Assembly: GCA_036346275.1 (NCBI GenBank)
Contig: CM070721.1
Location: 5,406,452-5,470,451, forward strand
DNA from: Otatea glauca
Lineage: Eukaryota > Streptophyta > Magnoliopsida > Poales > Poaceae
Length of the DNA stretch: 64,000 nucleotides
Direction: 5' to 3'
Part shown: positions 46,640-59,401 of the stretch, one piece after another
Numbering within the stretch: position 1 is the first letter of the stretch
How the letters are laid out: each line of letters opens with the position of its first letter
Program-made: the position numbers and the translations under genes
The notes under the pieces: model-generated
Database searches by the model: none
What the model was told of the DNA's origin: nothing
The model's input: only the letters and a program-made list of their open reading frames with translations

Positions 46640-49138
46640 ATGGAAACCGCCGCGGCGCCACGCGTCCAGGCGCTCGCCGACGCCGGCGTCTCCAGCCTCC
46701 CCGCGCAGTACATCCAGCCGCCCGACCTCCGCCCGGTCCCCTCCCACCGGTCCCCGGCTGCCTCCCTCTCCATCCCCGTCGTCGACCTCTCGGCCGGCGC
46801 GGCGGCCGCGGCCGACGCCGTCCGCCGCGGTTGCGCGGAGTGGGGCGCTTTCCACGTCGTCAACCACGGGGTTCCGCCGGGGCTGCTCGATGCGATGCGG
46901 GGCGCCGGGCTGTCCTTCTTCCGCGCGCCTATGGGGGAGAAGCTCCGGTTCGGCTGCGACCCGGCCAAGGGTGCCGCCGCCGAGGGATACGGCAGCCGCA
47001 TGCTCGCCAACGACGACTCCGTGCTCGACTGGCGCGACTATTTCGATCACCACACCCTCCCGGAGTCCCGCCGCGACCCCTCCCGGTGGCCCGACTTCGT
47101 ACCCGACTACAGGTGATTTGGCCCAACCAAAAAAAAATCCATCTTTATCACTGACTCATGTCTGGATGAGTTCCTACCAGTACAGATTTTTGCATACTTC
47201 AAATCGTATAAGAATTCGGAATGCTTGAAACAGTTTGTAGTCACCCTAGTTAGTAGATAAGAGAAGAATTCTATGTTCAGATGCGGATGTCATAGATTCA
47301 ACGTTCAGGTCCACGCACAACCTAATCTGGCTAAGTATATAGTGGACCAGTATTTCACACAAATGATGTAGTAGATATTTAATTTATATCTCAAAATGAC
47401 CATTTAAATGTGACGTTCTAATGTTATATATGTAGGTTATTTGAGAGCATAGTTCTGAGTATACTTTTGAAGAATTTAGCCAAGTACTACTGTAGCATGA
47501 CATCAAGTATATGACTGATATTGTACTGAGAAAAAAAAATCAAGCATCTTATTTGCCTCCTTGTCCGTGTTTATTTATTGGGAGAATTGTCTGTATTTAT
47601 AACTCATCACGTAAGCAATCTTTTTACTAGAAAGAAGAAGATAATACCTGTAATCTTTGCAGGGATACTGTTGAGAAATACAGCAACAGCATGAAAGATC
47701 TCGCTCAAAGATTGCTGCGCATCATCTCTGAAAGTCTGAACCTGCCACCATCCTATATAGAAGAGGCTGTGGGAGAAGTTTACCAGAATATCACCATTAG
47801 CTACTATTCTCCCTGTCCACAACCAGATCTTGCTCTTGGATTGCAATCTCATTCTGATATGGGTGCGATAACACTTCTCATACAAGATGATGTGGGTGGG
47901 CTCGAGGTATTGAATGATGGGATGTGGATAACTGTGCCTCCTTTGCCGGATGGGATTCTTGTAATTTTGGCTGACCAGACAGAGGTAATATACCTTCACA
48001 TGCTTTATTGCCAGTGTTATTGTTAGTGCTATGCCTCTGTAGAGCTATCCACAAATATGCTCATAAATACCTTGTGCTATTCTGGTTTCTGGATGATTTC
48101 AGTTAAATATTCTTGTGTACAGTACAGCTGCTTTTCTAGATGTATTTGACTCTGTAATCTGTATTGATCTGGCATTGATCAAAGAGCTACTATGCTAATG
48201 TGATCAAGATAAACAGTTCTAGGGGGCTGGTAGAAATCAAACCTACTTGTTAAATGATGTGCTGCTTGGTATTGCATTAGACAAAATTTAGTAAACTATC
48301 ACTAACATCTTAAATTATATGTGTGGTGTTGTAAATGGTAAAGGCAATATGATATGCGTATTTCAAATAGTTAAGCTGTGTATTTCCTTACTTTCAGTTA
48401 ATGTATCTATTTTGTATTACAAGTCCTGTTTACTGCTGATAATGCCACTCTACTGATAATTTATCTGATGTTAATGTTTAACCTATTAATCATAAGTTCT
48501 GACTCAGTTATACATGTAATGACATGAATTGAGATAGGGTTGGTTTTAATTTTTCTTCATATTCTTGGATGCCCTAAGCAATCCCACTTCATTTAGTGTT
48601 CCCTTTTTTGCGCTTCATGTCCACCATTGTGGCGAATAAGTGCAAGTCTCATCATGTGACAACACTTGTTTTGGACACATATTTTTCTTTCGTTAAATGA
48701 ACAAGGATTGTGAACTTCAGCTGAGAATCTGGTCCTGTCATACTTGCTTTCTCCGCTTATCCACCTTTTTATTGTTTTGAAAGTAACCTGTTTGCCGCTG
48801 TATTCGAAGTAGCTTCCACCAATGCATTCGTTCTGTAGAATTTGGTTCCTACAATACATATGTTGCTCATGTTGTTTACCCTTCTCCAGATCATAACCAA
48901 CGGAAGATACAAGAGCGCTGTGCATCGAGCTGTTGTCAATGCCGATCGTGCCCGTTTGTCAGTAGCGGCATTTTGTGATCCATCCAAATCTCGGAAAATA
49001 TCTACTGCCCCACAGCTTGTGAGCAAGGAGCATCCACACAAGTACCGGGATGTCATCTACGGCGACTATGTCTCATCCTGGTACAGCAAAGGACCAGAGG
49101 GCAAGCGCAACATTGACGCCCTCCTGATCGAACAATAG
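46640..49138 (+). CDS. 2-oxoglutarate/Fe(II)-dependent dioxygenase
   Basis: Exons 46640-47112, 47663-47984 and 48890-49138 join in phase to 347 residues, the usual length of plant DOXC enzymes. The N-terminal DIOX_N part has IPVVDLS and AEWGAFHVVNHGVP. The C-terminal jelly roll has the iron triad His221 and Asp223 (SHSDMG) and His277 (SAVHRA), with Arg287 and Ser289 (RLS) binding 2-oxoglutarate. EGYGSRM and LDWRDYF resemble the jasmonate-oxidase and ANS-like branch, but I cannot name the substrate. The enzyme would hydroxylate or desaturate a small molecule in the cytosol using O2 and 2-oxoglutarate. A longer in-frame start at 46535 exists, but the conserved N-terminus and the position of the TATA box favour 46640. 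Everything looks functional. Confidence 0.93.
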
Positions 49139-49189
49139 AGCCAGGGGTGGTTTTTCCACAGACAAGAACAGACTTGATGAATAGAAGGG

Positions 49190-49195
49190 AATAAA
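49190..49195 (+). terminator. Polyadenylation signal of the dioxygenase gene
   Basis: AATAAA lies 52 bases after the stop codon, followed by T-rich sequence. Confidence 0.55.
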
Positions 49196-50302
49196 AATAA
49201 GGTTGATTATACTGTGTTGTGAATTATTTCATTGCTAAATTTTAGTTCATACTTCTCCATACCATCATTGAAGTAGGGTGCAGGAATTATCATGTGAATC
49301 TTGGCATTTTGTTCTACAAGTGGACACGGCATTTACCATGGGAAAATATCTGATCATTCTGAGTAGGTATTGGTGCCTTCAGTAGAAGTGGCTAGATTGA
49401 GGGCCTGTTTGGGGAGATGTAGTTTTCATGAAATGCTAATTTTGGCTTTCTAAGCTCTAAAACAACTGTAGCTGTAGCTGGTGGCCGTAACTTTTCTTAA
49501 AGAATGTTTGTAAGTAATCTGGCTTTTTGTTAGTTTGTTTGGCTGTTCTGAGTTGTGAAATGACTAAAATGCCCCTAAAAAAATATGGCATGATTGTGTG
49601 TTGAGTTTGTTTCTTATCTGCGAAATGCCCTTACCATTAATACGATCTGCTTTCTATTTCTTCCAAAAAAAAAAAGGAAATGGCGATAGGTATGCCATTT
49701 TCTTTCAAAATTAGTACTGAGTTTTATATTTTCTCTACGTCAAAATAGTCTGAGCATCGTCTACTTCACAATATTATGCACTAATAATCTGAACAATGGA
49801 TTATATTTTCTCTACGTCACAATAGTCTGAGCATCGTCTACTTCACAATATTGTGGACTGAAATTAATGCTACCTGTAATTTTTGTTAATCGTCTAAGAA
49901 AAAGAAAAAAACCGTCTAAAAAACGAAAAAGAAGGAAAAAAGAAAAAAAGAGGAAATTTCAGGACGTAATACTGATGAACGTCTCCGGCTTTACGTAAAC
50001 TTTCTTCGTTAGCGTAATCGCGTGGGCTTCCGTGCTCTTTACGCCAGCGCGTGGGAGATACGTCGTACGGGCAGCGCTTAACCCTCGCGCGCGGTGTTGC
50101 GTCGAACAAGCAGGCGGCGGCGACAATGGCTGGGCGGTAGGAGCAGTGGCGAGTTCTCGAAGGGGGCGACCCGCGAGATGAGGCGGCAATGGCGGCGGCC
50201 GCTCGCGGGGGACGTTACGCCGGTGGGTCTCCTCGGGTTGGGAGCCACAGCCGCCGCCGCGTCAAGCTGCTCCTCCTTCCTTCCATCGCCTTGTCCTCGG
50301 GC
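49196..50302. repeat. Intergenic repeats downstream of the dioxygenase
   Basis: GGGCCTGTTTGGGGAG at about 49401 looks like a MITE left end without a clear right partner. A segment of about 52 bp (TATATTTTCTCTACGTCA, AATAGTCTGAGCATCG and so on) occurs twice, near 49725 and 49802. 50040-50300 is GC-rich with short ORFs on both strands and no domain. Confidence 0.45.
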
Positions 50303-51690
50303 CGGATAACGAAATTTCGGAATTATTTCGGACAAAATTTGAATTTGAAAATTCAAATCCGGTCTAATTCAAAAAAAAAAACAGAAATTCGGCGAAAAAA
50401 ACCGAAATTTCGGGCGAAATTTCCGAATTTTTGGGTTTTTTTGCACTGGCTGAAAAGTTGTCTAAACGTTATCGAAAAATTTTGAAATTTTTTTAGAGGT
50501 TCCTGACACAATGCTGATGTTCTCACAAAAATTTCAGCTGATTATCACATCTGAGGAATTTTTAAAAATTCGGAGAGTGTTACTGTCCTGATAAAACACT
50601 AACCGATAAGTTTGATCGGAATTGAAAATGGTACAAATCAAGTTATAAACTGTTGAAATTTTTTGTGCATGGTTATGATCCATAACTAATGTTCTCATAA
50701 AAATTTCAGCTATTATCACATGTGAGGAATTTTTAAAAATTCGGAGAGTGGCGCTGTCCTGATAGAACACTGACCGATAAGTTTGATCCGAATGAAAAAT
50801 GATACAAATGAAGTTAGAAATTGTTGAAATTTTTTGTGAATGGTTATGATGTATCTATAATGCTCTCAGAAAATTTTCAGATGATGATCAAACTGTATGA
50901 ATTTTTTAAAATTCGAACAATACTACTGCCATGTTAAAAAGCTTATCGGCAAACTTGAACAAAATGAAAAATTATGTAAACCATAAATTTTTTTGAAAAT
51001 TTTAAAGAATGGTGATAAGAAATTTCTTAATATCCCATAAAAATTGTGATTCATGGTCACACTCCAGTGAATTTATAAAATTCTTACAAGGCACAGTACC
51101 ATTTATGTTTTTTTCTTTTTGATTTTTGAAATATAATATAACAAACGAAGTTCAATGCTTACATAGATTTGATTGAACAAACAAACAAAGTTGATTTTTT
51201 TTAAAAAATTGATATAATGTTACTGAGTCAATTATTAATCTCTAAAAAAAATTAGATCATAATCACACTCAAGAAAATTTATAAAATTCTGACAATATAA
51301 CTGTCCCAATTATGTTCATTCTAGATTTTTTAAAGATAACAAATGAAGTTAAATTATTTTGAAATTTTTTATGTATGATCATAATCTACTAAGGATAGTA
51401 CCATAAAATTTTCAGATTATTATCATGCTTGTACAATTTTATAAAAATCTGACAGTGTTTCTACCAAAATTTTAAAATGTTTAAAAAATTAGGTTTTTCA
51501 ACAAATTTTCATAGGAGATGACTTTCCTAAGGTTTATTGGACCAAATCCGGCCCTAAAACTTTCAAAACCGGCCAAAAAATACGAAATTTCGGATTTTAC
51601 TCTAGCAATTTCAAAAAAATTAAAAAATTTTTCGGCCGGTACTTGAGATTTCGGGGTGGTCCGAAATTTCGCCAAAATTTTGAACCTTGG
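50303..51690. repeat. Repeat with internal array of about 170-bp units
   Basis: The outer ends carry CGAAATTTCGG words in inverted arrangement, and the right end is TTTTGAACCTTGG. Inside, GAGGAATTTTTAAAAATTCGG and diverging versions recur near 50553, 50724, 50897, 51068, 51264 and 51432, roughly every 171 bp. Units become less alike towards the right. A related element is in reverse orientation at 61776-62240. There is no coding capacity. Confidence 0.7.
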
Positions 51691-52104
51691 TCGTATCACC
51701 GTTGGTACGTACGGGCTACGCTAGCGCACATTTGAGTCCTGTACGCAGCAGCGCTGTTTGACGAAGTAGCTCCTCCATGAACTCGATCCGTGTGGAATGG
51801 AGATCATTTTGTTTTCTTTTCTCTGTCAATTTGGTGCTTGAATTTTTTTATTGCTAGTCTGTCCTGCAAGACTGCGATTCGTGGAGTGGGCACAGACCAG
51901 ACATCGAATCACTGCTTAGCTAAAAATGACAGTGTATTATATTTATTGGGGAAGCAAAAAATGCGATTCGTGCCCTGAAGTTTGGTCCGTTTGGATTCTT
52001 CTCCCAATTGGTTCTTGCAATTCTAATTCTGAAGTTTACCTGTATACTTTGCTACGTGTGAGAGGAAATCCCATCACCTCCCAGATGGGGCTCCATACTC
52101 TGCC
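51691..52104. other. Unassigned intergenic sequence
   Basis: No gene and no repeat structure that I can support. Confidence 0.4.
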
Positions 52105-52390
52105 ACCTCTCTAAAGAGGGTACCATTGGGAAGATCCCATCACATAACGCTGGCCCTCTAAAGAGGATACGTGGTGCGGGGTGCTAGGGGAGATCCTATC
52201 ATGCTCCATCGGCCATCTAAAGATGGTACGTAGTGCAGGGTGTTAGGGGAGATACTATCATACTCCGTCAGCCCTCTAAAGACAGTATGTGGTGCGGGGT
52301 GTTGAGGGAGATAACATTATACTCCACTGGTCCTCTAAAGAGAATACGTGGTGTGAGGTGTTGGGGGAGATCCCATCATACTCCGCCGGC
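52105..52390 (+). repeat. Five tandem units of about 59 bp, each starting with a small hairpin
   Basis: Units begin near 52107, 52153, 52212, 52271 and 52330, each with a CCNTCTAAAGANGG-type word and then a TACGTGGTGCGGGGTGTT-like stretch and a GGGGAGATC segment. The first unit is shorter. The array sits just before an LTR-like stretch, as in the Tat-like element at the left edge of the window. Confidence 0.8.
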
Positions 52391-52990
52391 ACTCCAGGGC
52401 ACTTTGCCTTGTTCCTGTCCATAGGGCGTGAGGCTCAACTCCAGGTCTGTGAGGGTGTCCTGTAAGCGTCCATTGAGATAGAGGGGCACCCTCACCAAAT
52501 TCAGTATTGACTAATGAGTGGGGTTGCTTAGTTCTGTGGCCCCAGTGAGGTTGGCCCTCGAAGGAGGGCCCAACCCTCAGGACCCCTATGGGACTCCAGA
52601 GTCAAGGCGTACATCTAGGGAGCGATGACGTGGGATCCACTACCACCTCCCGAAAATGACGTAGATGCCCATGTTTAAGTCACCTTACTAGGGGTAGGAT
52701 AGTATTCGTATACCTGACCGAGCACCTATAAAAGTCCATTGTAACCTTCACTTGTAACTAGAACTCTAACTGAATACAAAATATACACAAACTGGTGCGC
52801 CCTCGGGGTCACTTCCGGCTAAGGAGGCAACCCCTCTACCCCGAGCCCGGGGGCACACCGATAGGAGTAGGGCACCTTCATTAGCACCTGAACCTGTATA
52901 AATCCTTGTGTCAACCCACTCTCTCGTGGACAGGCAGCCCGTGAAACGGCCGGCATCCTCCCTCTCTCTTATGTCTTGTTTTCCAACATA
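52391..52990 (+). mobile_element. Probable Tat-like LTR remnant
   Basis: Features of an LTR's second half are present: a TATA-type CTATAAAAG near 52729, a tail CTAACTGAATACAAAATATAC, and a GC-rich block (CCCCGAGCCCGGGGGCAC). The termini are not certain. With the 59-bp array it resembles the 3' region of a Tat-lineage element. Confidence 0.45.
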
Positions 52991-53221
52991 CGACACTACG
53001 AGTAGTATTATTATCCATGAACATTGATCATTGCTTACATCAATAGACCATCAGATTTCCACTTAAGGCAGACTGACAGCTGGTAGAACAATTCTTAACG
53101 GCGCTTTGTGAATCTTGCTGTGCTTTAACCTCTCTAAGTAGTCTATTGATGTTTCAACTATGAGTGTAAATGCTTGGTACACTTCATTGATGTGTCAGTA
53201 CAAACTTCACATCATTTTCGA

Positions 53222-56200
53222 TCACTTGTAGAAAAAATTTCCATGGAAACCATATGGAACCCTTTGAGGTAAAGTGATTTTTGCTACAGGCTCCTCTGAA
53301 AATCTCTTTGCATCGATAAAGTAAACCTACAAAGATAAGAGGTTTGATAGATTGAGATAAGTGGAAATAGAATGAAGTCATGTCACATGCTTTGTAAGTA
53401 CACAATTTGATGAGGTCCAAATTACCTGAGAGATGTCACTTTCCTCGTCATGGACATGTGTAATTATCCATCCATCATCTTCGTCAATCCCATTTTTCTT
53501 TGCAACAAATTGAACTCCGGAGCAGAACTGTTTCTCTTGTAAAGCATGGTACTCCACTGATAACAATTGTTTGTTTTCCTGGGTTTGTTCTGATACTTTA
53601 GTCCATATTAACAAAAAAAAAGAACTGATTTTTGTGCAATATTTACTAACCTTGTCTTGCATGTCAAAGTGTAGCTTTGCTATCATCTTATACTTAAATA
53701 AGCCTGCAGTATTACTCCCAATGATATATGTACAACATTTGGAGATGATGCAAGTAACTTAAATCGACAAGAACACACAATTACATGCCACAAGGTGTGT
53801 AATTAAAATGACAACAAGAACACTTGAAAAGAAATTCTGTTTCAGCAATATCGCGACAAGTCAATTACCTGTTTTACTGGTTTCTACTGAATCAACAACT
53901 TGAGCATATCCATACTTGTTCCTGACCCCTATAAAATTGTCATTGATAACAGGAAAATCCATTGCAATTTTCTCACTAGTAAGATAACCTTCGTTTGTAA
54001 TGCCACTTTTCAAGTTTAGCCTCCATTCATAAGGGCGAGAGAAGAGAATGCCATCTACTGAAGGATCAAAATTTTTTGAATTCTTATCCGGTGGGAGAAA
54101 CGCTCTTCCATGCCATTTTGACTTTTCAACACTATGACGTGCACTAGGGATTATTGAACCAAGCATTCGACAGCCTCTGACAACAACCTGTTCATGGGTT
54201 TTTGTCAAAGAAGAAGAAAATATGTGAACCACTACTGATGTGCATTATTAATACTGTCTATGGAAGGTTTTTTTTAAAGAAATATGAAAGGTTTATTTTG
54301 CCTACAAGGCTACAAGCACTGCAAGGTCAATTTGTCTTCTCTTAAGCTTGATTTCCTGATGCTATTTTTGTACACTAAATACATATGTGCTACTTCCATA
54401 GGATAGGAATCTTATTTGTGTACATCAAGATCATAATTCAACAATGAGATGTTTTAACAATATTTGCATCTTCCTGGGTAAAAATTGGGCTTATCTTAAG
54501 TTTGGGAAAGTCAAATCTTTAGTTCCGTTATTGGTCATCCCAGTAGAAGTGCAAGATATTTGAGTCCCATGCAACAATTTCAATCCTTGCGTTCTGATTT
54601 TAATCATTGGTGATTCTAGTTAAAACATTGACAAAATAGGATCAAGGTAATACTGATACTAGCATGCTACCTGTAGCATAAAAAATGTTTATAAGTTTGA
54701 TTTATGAGACAAAACTAGACCAAAAGATAAACAGTCTTTCTGGAGATTGGGGAACAGCTAATCTTATCTATATATTGTGCTTATAAACTAATAAAATCTG
54801 CATTTGAATAGAAAAGACGTAGTCCACAATAACATTCAAATGTTGGCCTACAGATTCTTATTGAAATGATTTTCATGTGTTGAATATGTTTTCATCACCA
54901 GAATAACCAGTGGGTCAATAGTTTTACAAGGGCCTGTTCATCATTTAACTATTGCACCAGATCCACTCACCCCCCTCTAGTTTTGAACTATGAGTAGTGT
55001 TATACAAGGCAAAGTTTGTTCAAATGAACGAATAACATCTGTGTCATGATCATTTTCCCTTTTACTGAGAATTACCTCATTTCCATCCTCAAAACAATTA
55101 AATAAATGGTAACTGCAATGGTTCTGCACATCAAACCACATGATGGACTCAGCATTACCAAACCGAGGCATTACTCCAATACGTGATTTGCCGTTCATAT
55201 CATTTTGGATAAATCTGAAGAGAAACATAGGTATGTTATTTTGGATCATCAAATCAATTTGCATATTACTCAAAAAAGTGTTTTCCATAGTAAAGATGGT
55301 GTATATGCACTTGACTTACGGTTTTCGTAAGCATGTCCGTAATATACCAAATCGGAGAGGATAGTCCATTATAATATTGTACCTATAATACATGAAGTAG
55401 TAGTTACAGGAAAAAGATATTGTTTAGGAGAATCTAAGATGGCTCATAAACAAAAGCAAGCATACTTTGTAGTTACTCCAATGTCATGAATGAGTTTTCC
55501 TTCCTCAAATTTGAGATCAACCTTGTGAAGAAGCCTCTCACCATCAGCTTATCATGTGAAAGGACATCACTCAGTAAATAGTCAACTACTATTGTAATAA
55601 AATCAGACAGACAAATTTTCTATGCTAACTTTGATGATGTATGCTATTAGCAAGCAGCCCACATGATCATGTATATGGCAAATTGATATTAGTATGTCAA
55701 GTACAATATTTTGAACGTTCTCATCTGGAATGTGTATATCCTCATGCATGTAACCATGAGCGTTTGACTATATGATTATTGTGTTTCATTTACACACGGC
55801 CTTGGACCTAAAGACTGTTAGTATCATCTTCATGTATTTTTTACTTGTTGGATGATGGGTGGATTTACATTTCACAACTTACAGGAAATTACTCCAAGCA
55901 CATAGTGGGGCTTTTCAGTATTTGTCCCCATTATCACCAGCTCTCCACTTCCATGAATCTTCTGAAAAACGAGTCATTGACATATGTGAACACTTGTTGT
56001 AGAAGGACAATAGTTCATTAATAACAGAACATGATAAACATCTTGAATGACTCTAGTTGGCAATGACTATTCTAAGAGCACTATATGTTTCAAATATTTT
56101 GTTCTTCCATACTTATTAACTTGTGAACCATGGTGTGAATTTCTGGACTTGAAAAATGGAAGTTCATGGATTGATAAAGGATCTGTAATTGATAGTTAGT

Positions 56201-58668
56201 GAAAAAGTTGTCATTGCATACCTTTGGATGACTAGTGAAAGGTTGATCCCAAGCTCCATTAATGTTATAAGGTCCTAGGGTGTTAAGATTATTGATGTCA
56301 ATTTCGTACGGCAGATGATGTTCCGTGACAGCAAAAGCTCGTCCAGCATGCTCAAATATGTTAGTATTTGCAATGTCCTTCACAGGTTTTCCAAATCTCA
56401 ACTGTGACACAAAAAGTTACGTAAATATCACAGAAGAATGTGTAGAAATTACTTCTAAAAATAAAGAGTTACACAAAATTTGGTTGAGTTTCATGTAGAC
56501 TGCTGAATAATTGTGGGATTTCTACTCTACTTTAACTTGCCCATTTTTGCAGGCTAAAGCAGACCTTAGATACGTCTTGACTGTGGCTTCAGAGCTAATA
56601 AGTAAGACATTAGGCCCTCTTGGTCTTTCCTACAACCAGACCTTTGAATACTGCATTCTCTTGTGTGTTTTTGACAGGTTATAAGCCTAGGAACTTGGCA
56701 GATAACAAGTATTGAGTTTCATCGTTTACTTTCTCACCTAAAAGTTCAATGTAGTGGATTATTGGGTACTCAATCCATACTATAACAGCCTTTGTTCATG
56801 AAAGGTGATAGTTGCCCAAGAAATATGCTGGAATAACTCACGTAGAAAGTAGAATTCACATGGTAACTATGGCAAGCTAAAAATTTATGTCCAATCCACC
56901 ACACTGTCCATGGTATACCATTTGTATGTCAATCGCTTTTCATTTTCAGCATCCATAATTTGTTGCTGTGTATTGATTTATTTGTAGTTGGAACAACATA
57001 TGAGAGTTTCAATTATGCTAATTATGGCAGTAGTCCTGGGTTTATCTTGATCTCAACTGTTTTGACTTCAGATTTGGTAAGACTTACCATATTGAGAACA
57101 AATGCTACTAGTGTTGCGTATGGTTGGCCATCAGCAGATGGGACAAAAGCTACCTTGTTCTTTTCTCTCTCTAATTTAAAGGTGTCTGAATCCACATACT
57201 TGTTCTTATACAATATCCTCCATTCTCCTAGACTGATCTTGTTAAAGTAGACAGCATGCAGCATTCCATCTCCTTCATAATACATGTATGATGTTGAGCC
57301 AAAGATAGAGTCCGCGGTTGTTTGTGTTGGATGGAGAGGATTGGGACCTGTTCAAATAGTTCAATGTAAGGCATGGAAATTCTCGTGCTGTGCACTTGCA
57401 CTGAACATGAAATACTTGCATAATCAGTACTTGTAAGGTGCTGTTCAATCATCATTTGTCAACTGCAAAGAGTAAATATTGAATATAAGAGGCTAGAACT
57501 AAGTGAAACTCACCATTTCTTATGTAGGCACCCTCGGGAAAATCTTCCGGGACCTCTCCGTTAATATCGTTGAGCAAAACTGCCTCACCAATTTCATTGA
57601 CAGGTCGAAAATTCCCCTGGAGAAGACTCAGTTGCAAAATTTAGGTCTAATTATGTGCCAGATAAATTGGATAACACAAACGAGATGGTGGAACTTGCTT
57701 ATAAATATTGCAGGTTTGATATTTAGAAAAAGCATGTTTGACTTGCTCATAAATATTGCAAGTTTGATACTGAGAAAAAGCATGTTTGACTTGCTCATAA
57801 ATATTGCAAGTTTGATATTGAACAAAAGCTTGTTTGACTCAGTACCAGCAGATTGAGTAGCAGGACAGATGTACGAGACTAATGCAAGTCATCCCATGTT
57901 TTAAAAATCTTTGCAACCTGTAGGCTAGTTAATTTGGAGCAACTTCTTTCTTTTTCTAATGTCATGACTCGAAGTCCTTTTTTTTTCAAGTGTTGGGACT
58001 TGAAAGTAACTTACAAATTACAGTAGTATCACAGAAAATGTAGAGTTGAACTAACAATAGAAAATGCTATTTATAAAATATTTATGATATTGCTTTGATA
58101 AAAAGTAAATAATATTTATATTACCTCATTCAGAAAGGGTTGCTCAGAAAATCTGTATGTGGAGTCTATGTATCGGTCCAGGAGATTTGAAGAGACTGAT
58201 TTCAGAGCTTTTGACATTTCCTGTATCAGTGGCTGCTTCTTCCATCCAGCTAGTGGAAACTGCACCTAGACTAGCTGTAAGTTAGAGGTAATCATATATA
58301 TATATCGTCTTATGCAAAACTTAAAGATCAAAGTTATAGTTCGATGGAGGTAAAGCTCAAATGAAGAGCGCTACAAACTTGTCGCTACATATTTATAATT
58401 TAGAACTGTTTGCTTGAAACATTCAGGTATGTTGAATTGAATACTTTCATTTGTCTGCCACTGCCAACATCAAGTTATCAGTGGTAGCTGCTTGTGTCAC
58501 TTCTTTCGCAGGAATGCTACAGCCTACACAGCTTGCTATGGCTAGAAGCAACATGGTGCATGATACCTTGGTAGCATTAGTCGGAGATAAGGGCAAAGCT
58601 TGATCTGGGGCCTTGCGGATATGAATGCATCTGTTGGCTTTCAAGCTGCAGCATCCAGCTCTGAACAT
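53222..58668 (-). CDS. Carotenoid cleavage dioxygenase, 13 exons
   Basis: Exons in transcript order: 58567-58668, 58125-58259, 57514-57616, 57088-57347, 56222-56401, 55883-55961, 55466-55547, 55320-55382, 55076-55214, 53869-54187, 53647-53703, 53426-53556, 53222-53326. All introns are GT-AG and all phases close, giving 584 residues. Family motifs run in order: EGAYIRNGPNP, YEGDGMLHA, the four iron-binding His (His258 in FTSHPK, His307 in LIHDIGVT, His371 in SYHLFNCFEDGNE, His578 in VPYGFHGNFFY), and EDDGWIITHVHDE. The donor of exon 11 was chosen as GTAAAT because the nearby GTTAGT would break the frame. The enzyme cleaves a carotenoid or apocarotenoid double bond with O2. Subfamily is uncertain; it is neither clearly NCED nor CCD4, and a CCD1-like or zaxinone-synthase-like grass clade is possible. 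The first exon may encode a short plastid-targeting segment. Confidence 0.9.
57694..57840. repeat. Three-unit 48-bp minisatellite in CCD intron 2
   Basis: ACTTGCTCATAAATATTGCA and the following 28 bases recur near 57695, 57739 and 57788. The period is a multiple of three, so ORFs run through on both strands, but they lie within the intron between CCD exons 2 and 3 and are not genes. Confidence 0.85.
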
Positions 58669-58732
58669 GGCTTCCTCGCTCTCCTGTGAGTTGTGACTGT
58701 GAGATGTTGTGCCTGCTGGTTCGAGCTGGTCG

Positions 58733-58742
58733 CTTTATAAAG
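58733..58742 (-). promoter_or_regulatory. Putative TATA box of the CCD gene
   Basis: CTTTATAAAG lies about 65 bases upstream of the CCD start codon on its strand. The motif is self-complementary. A hAT MITE begins about 105 bases further upstream. Confidence 0.5.
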
Positions 58743-58848
58743 CGGAGAGTTAGTGGAAGATGCAAGAGCACGGACAAAATTGGCTTCTTCCGTCTTGTGT
58801 TCCGTCCATGTGGAGGAATAAATTGTTCTGATTGGCCGGCTTGGGGCC

Positions 58849-59203
58849 AGGGTTCACAAAACCAACGAAAACCGCTCGAAAACCGCGGTTTTCGAGCGTA
58901 CCGCTGAGGTTCGAAATCAAAAACCGTTTGGTAAACCGGTCCATTCAAAAAAAAATTTAAAAAAATTAAAAATTTTGAAAAAATTTATGCGCTCGGTTTT
59001 TCGTCAAAAACCGCTCACAAAAACCGTTTTGCGACGAACATCCGGTTGGCAGCGGTTTTTCGAAAAACCGAGCGGTTTTTCTAATTTTTTTTTGGGATTT
59101 TTCAGGAAAATTTGATTTACTAACCCTTCGATTTTTGACGGTTTTTGAGCGGTTTTTGTGGTTTTCGTACCGCGAATTTCGAAATTCGGTTTTGTTAACC
59201 CTG
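58849..59203. mobile_element. hAT MITE upstream of the CCD gene
   Basis: This 355-bp element starts CAGGGTTCACAAAACC and ends with the near inverse GGTTTTGTTAACCCTG. It is flanked on both sides by CTTGGGGC (58841-58848 and 59204-59211), a perfect 8-bp target duplication, the hAT signature. Inside are repeated AAAACCGCTCGAAAACC words in both orientations and no ORF of its own. Its left end is about 180 bp from the CCD start codon. Confidence 0.93.
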
Positions 59204-59250
59204 CTTGGGGCAAATAGAGGACAGGCCTTGACGGGCACATATGAACTAAC

Positions 59251-59401
59251 CGTATGTTTGCTGGGTAGGATGACATTGAATGGAATGAGATCATCTCAAT
59301 TGTTCTGAGTGAATGAGATGATATATCATCTACATATTCCTTAAATTTATATCCTACTATTTAGGATGAAATGATTCAATTCAGATAACCAAACATATAG
59401 A
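59251..59401. mobile_element. Short MITE
   Basis: CGTATGTTTGCTGGGTAGGA at the left and GATAACCAAACATATAG at the right are imperfect inverted ends around a 150-bp AT-rich segment. The target duplication was not resolved. Confidence 0.5.

Noticed and set aside
53378..53686. Continuous 102-codon ORF joining two CCD exons
   Set aside because: The middle part (VSKYCTKISSFFLLIW) is not family-like, and splice sites bound it; it is intron read-through.
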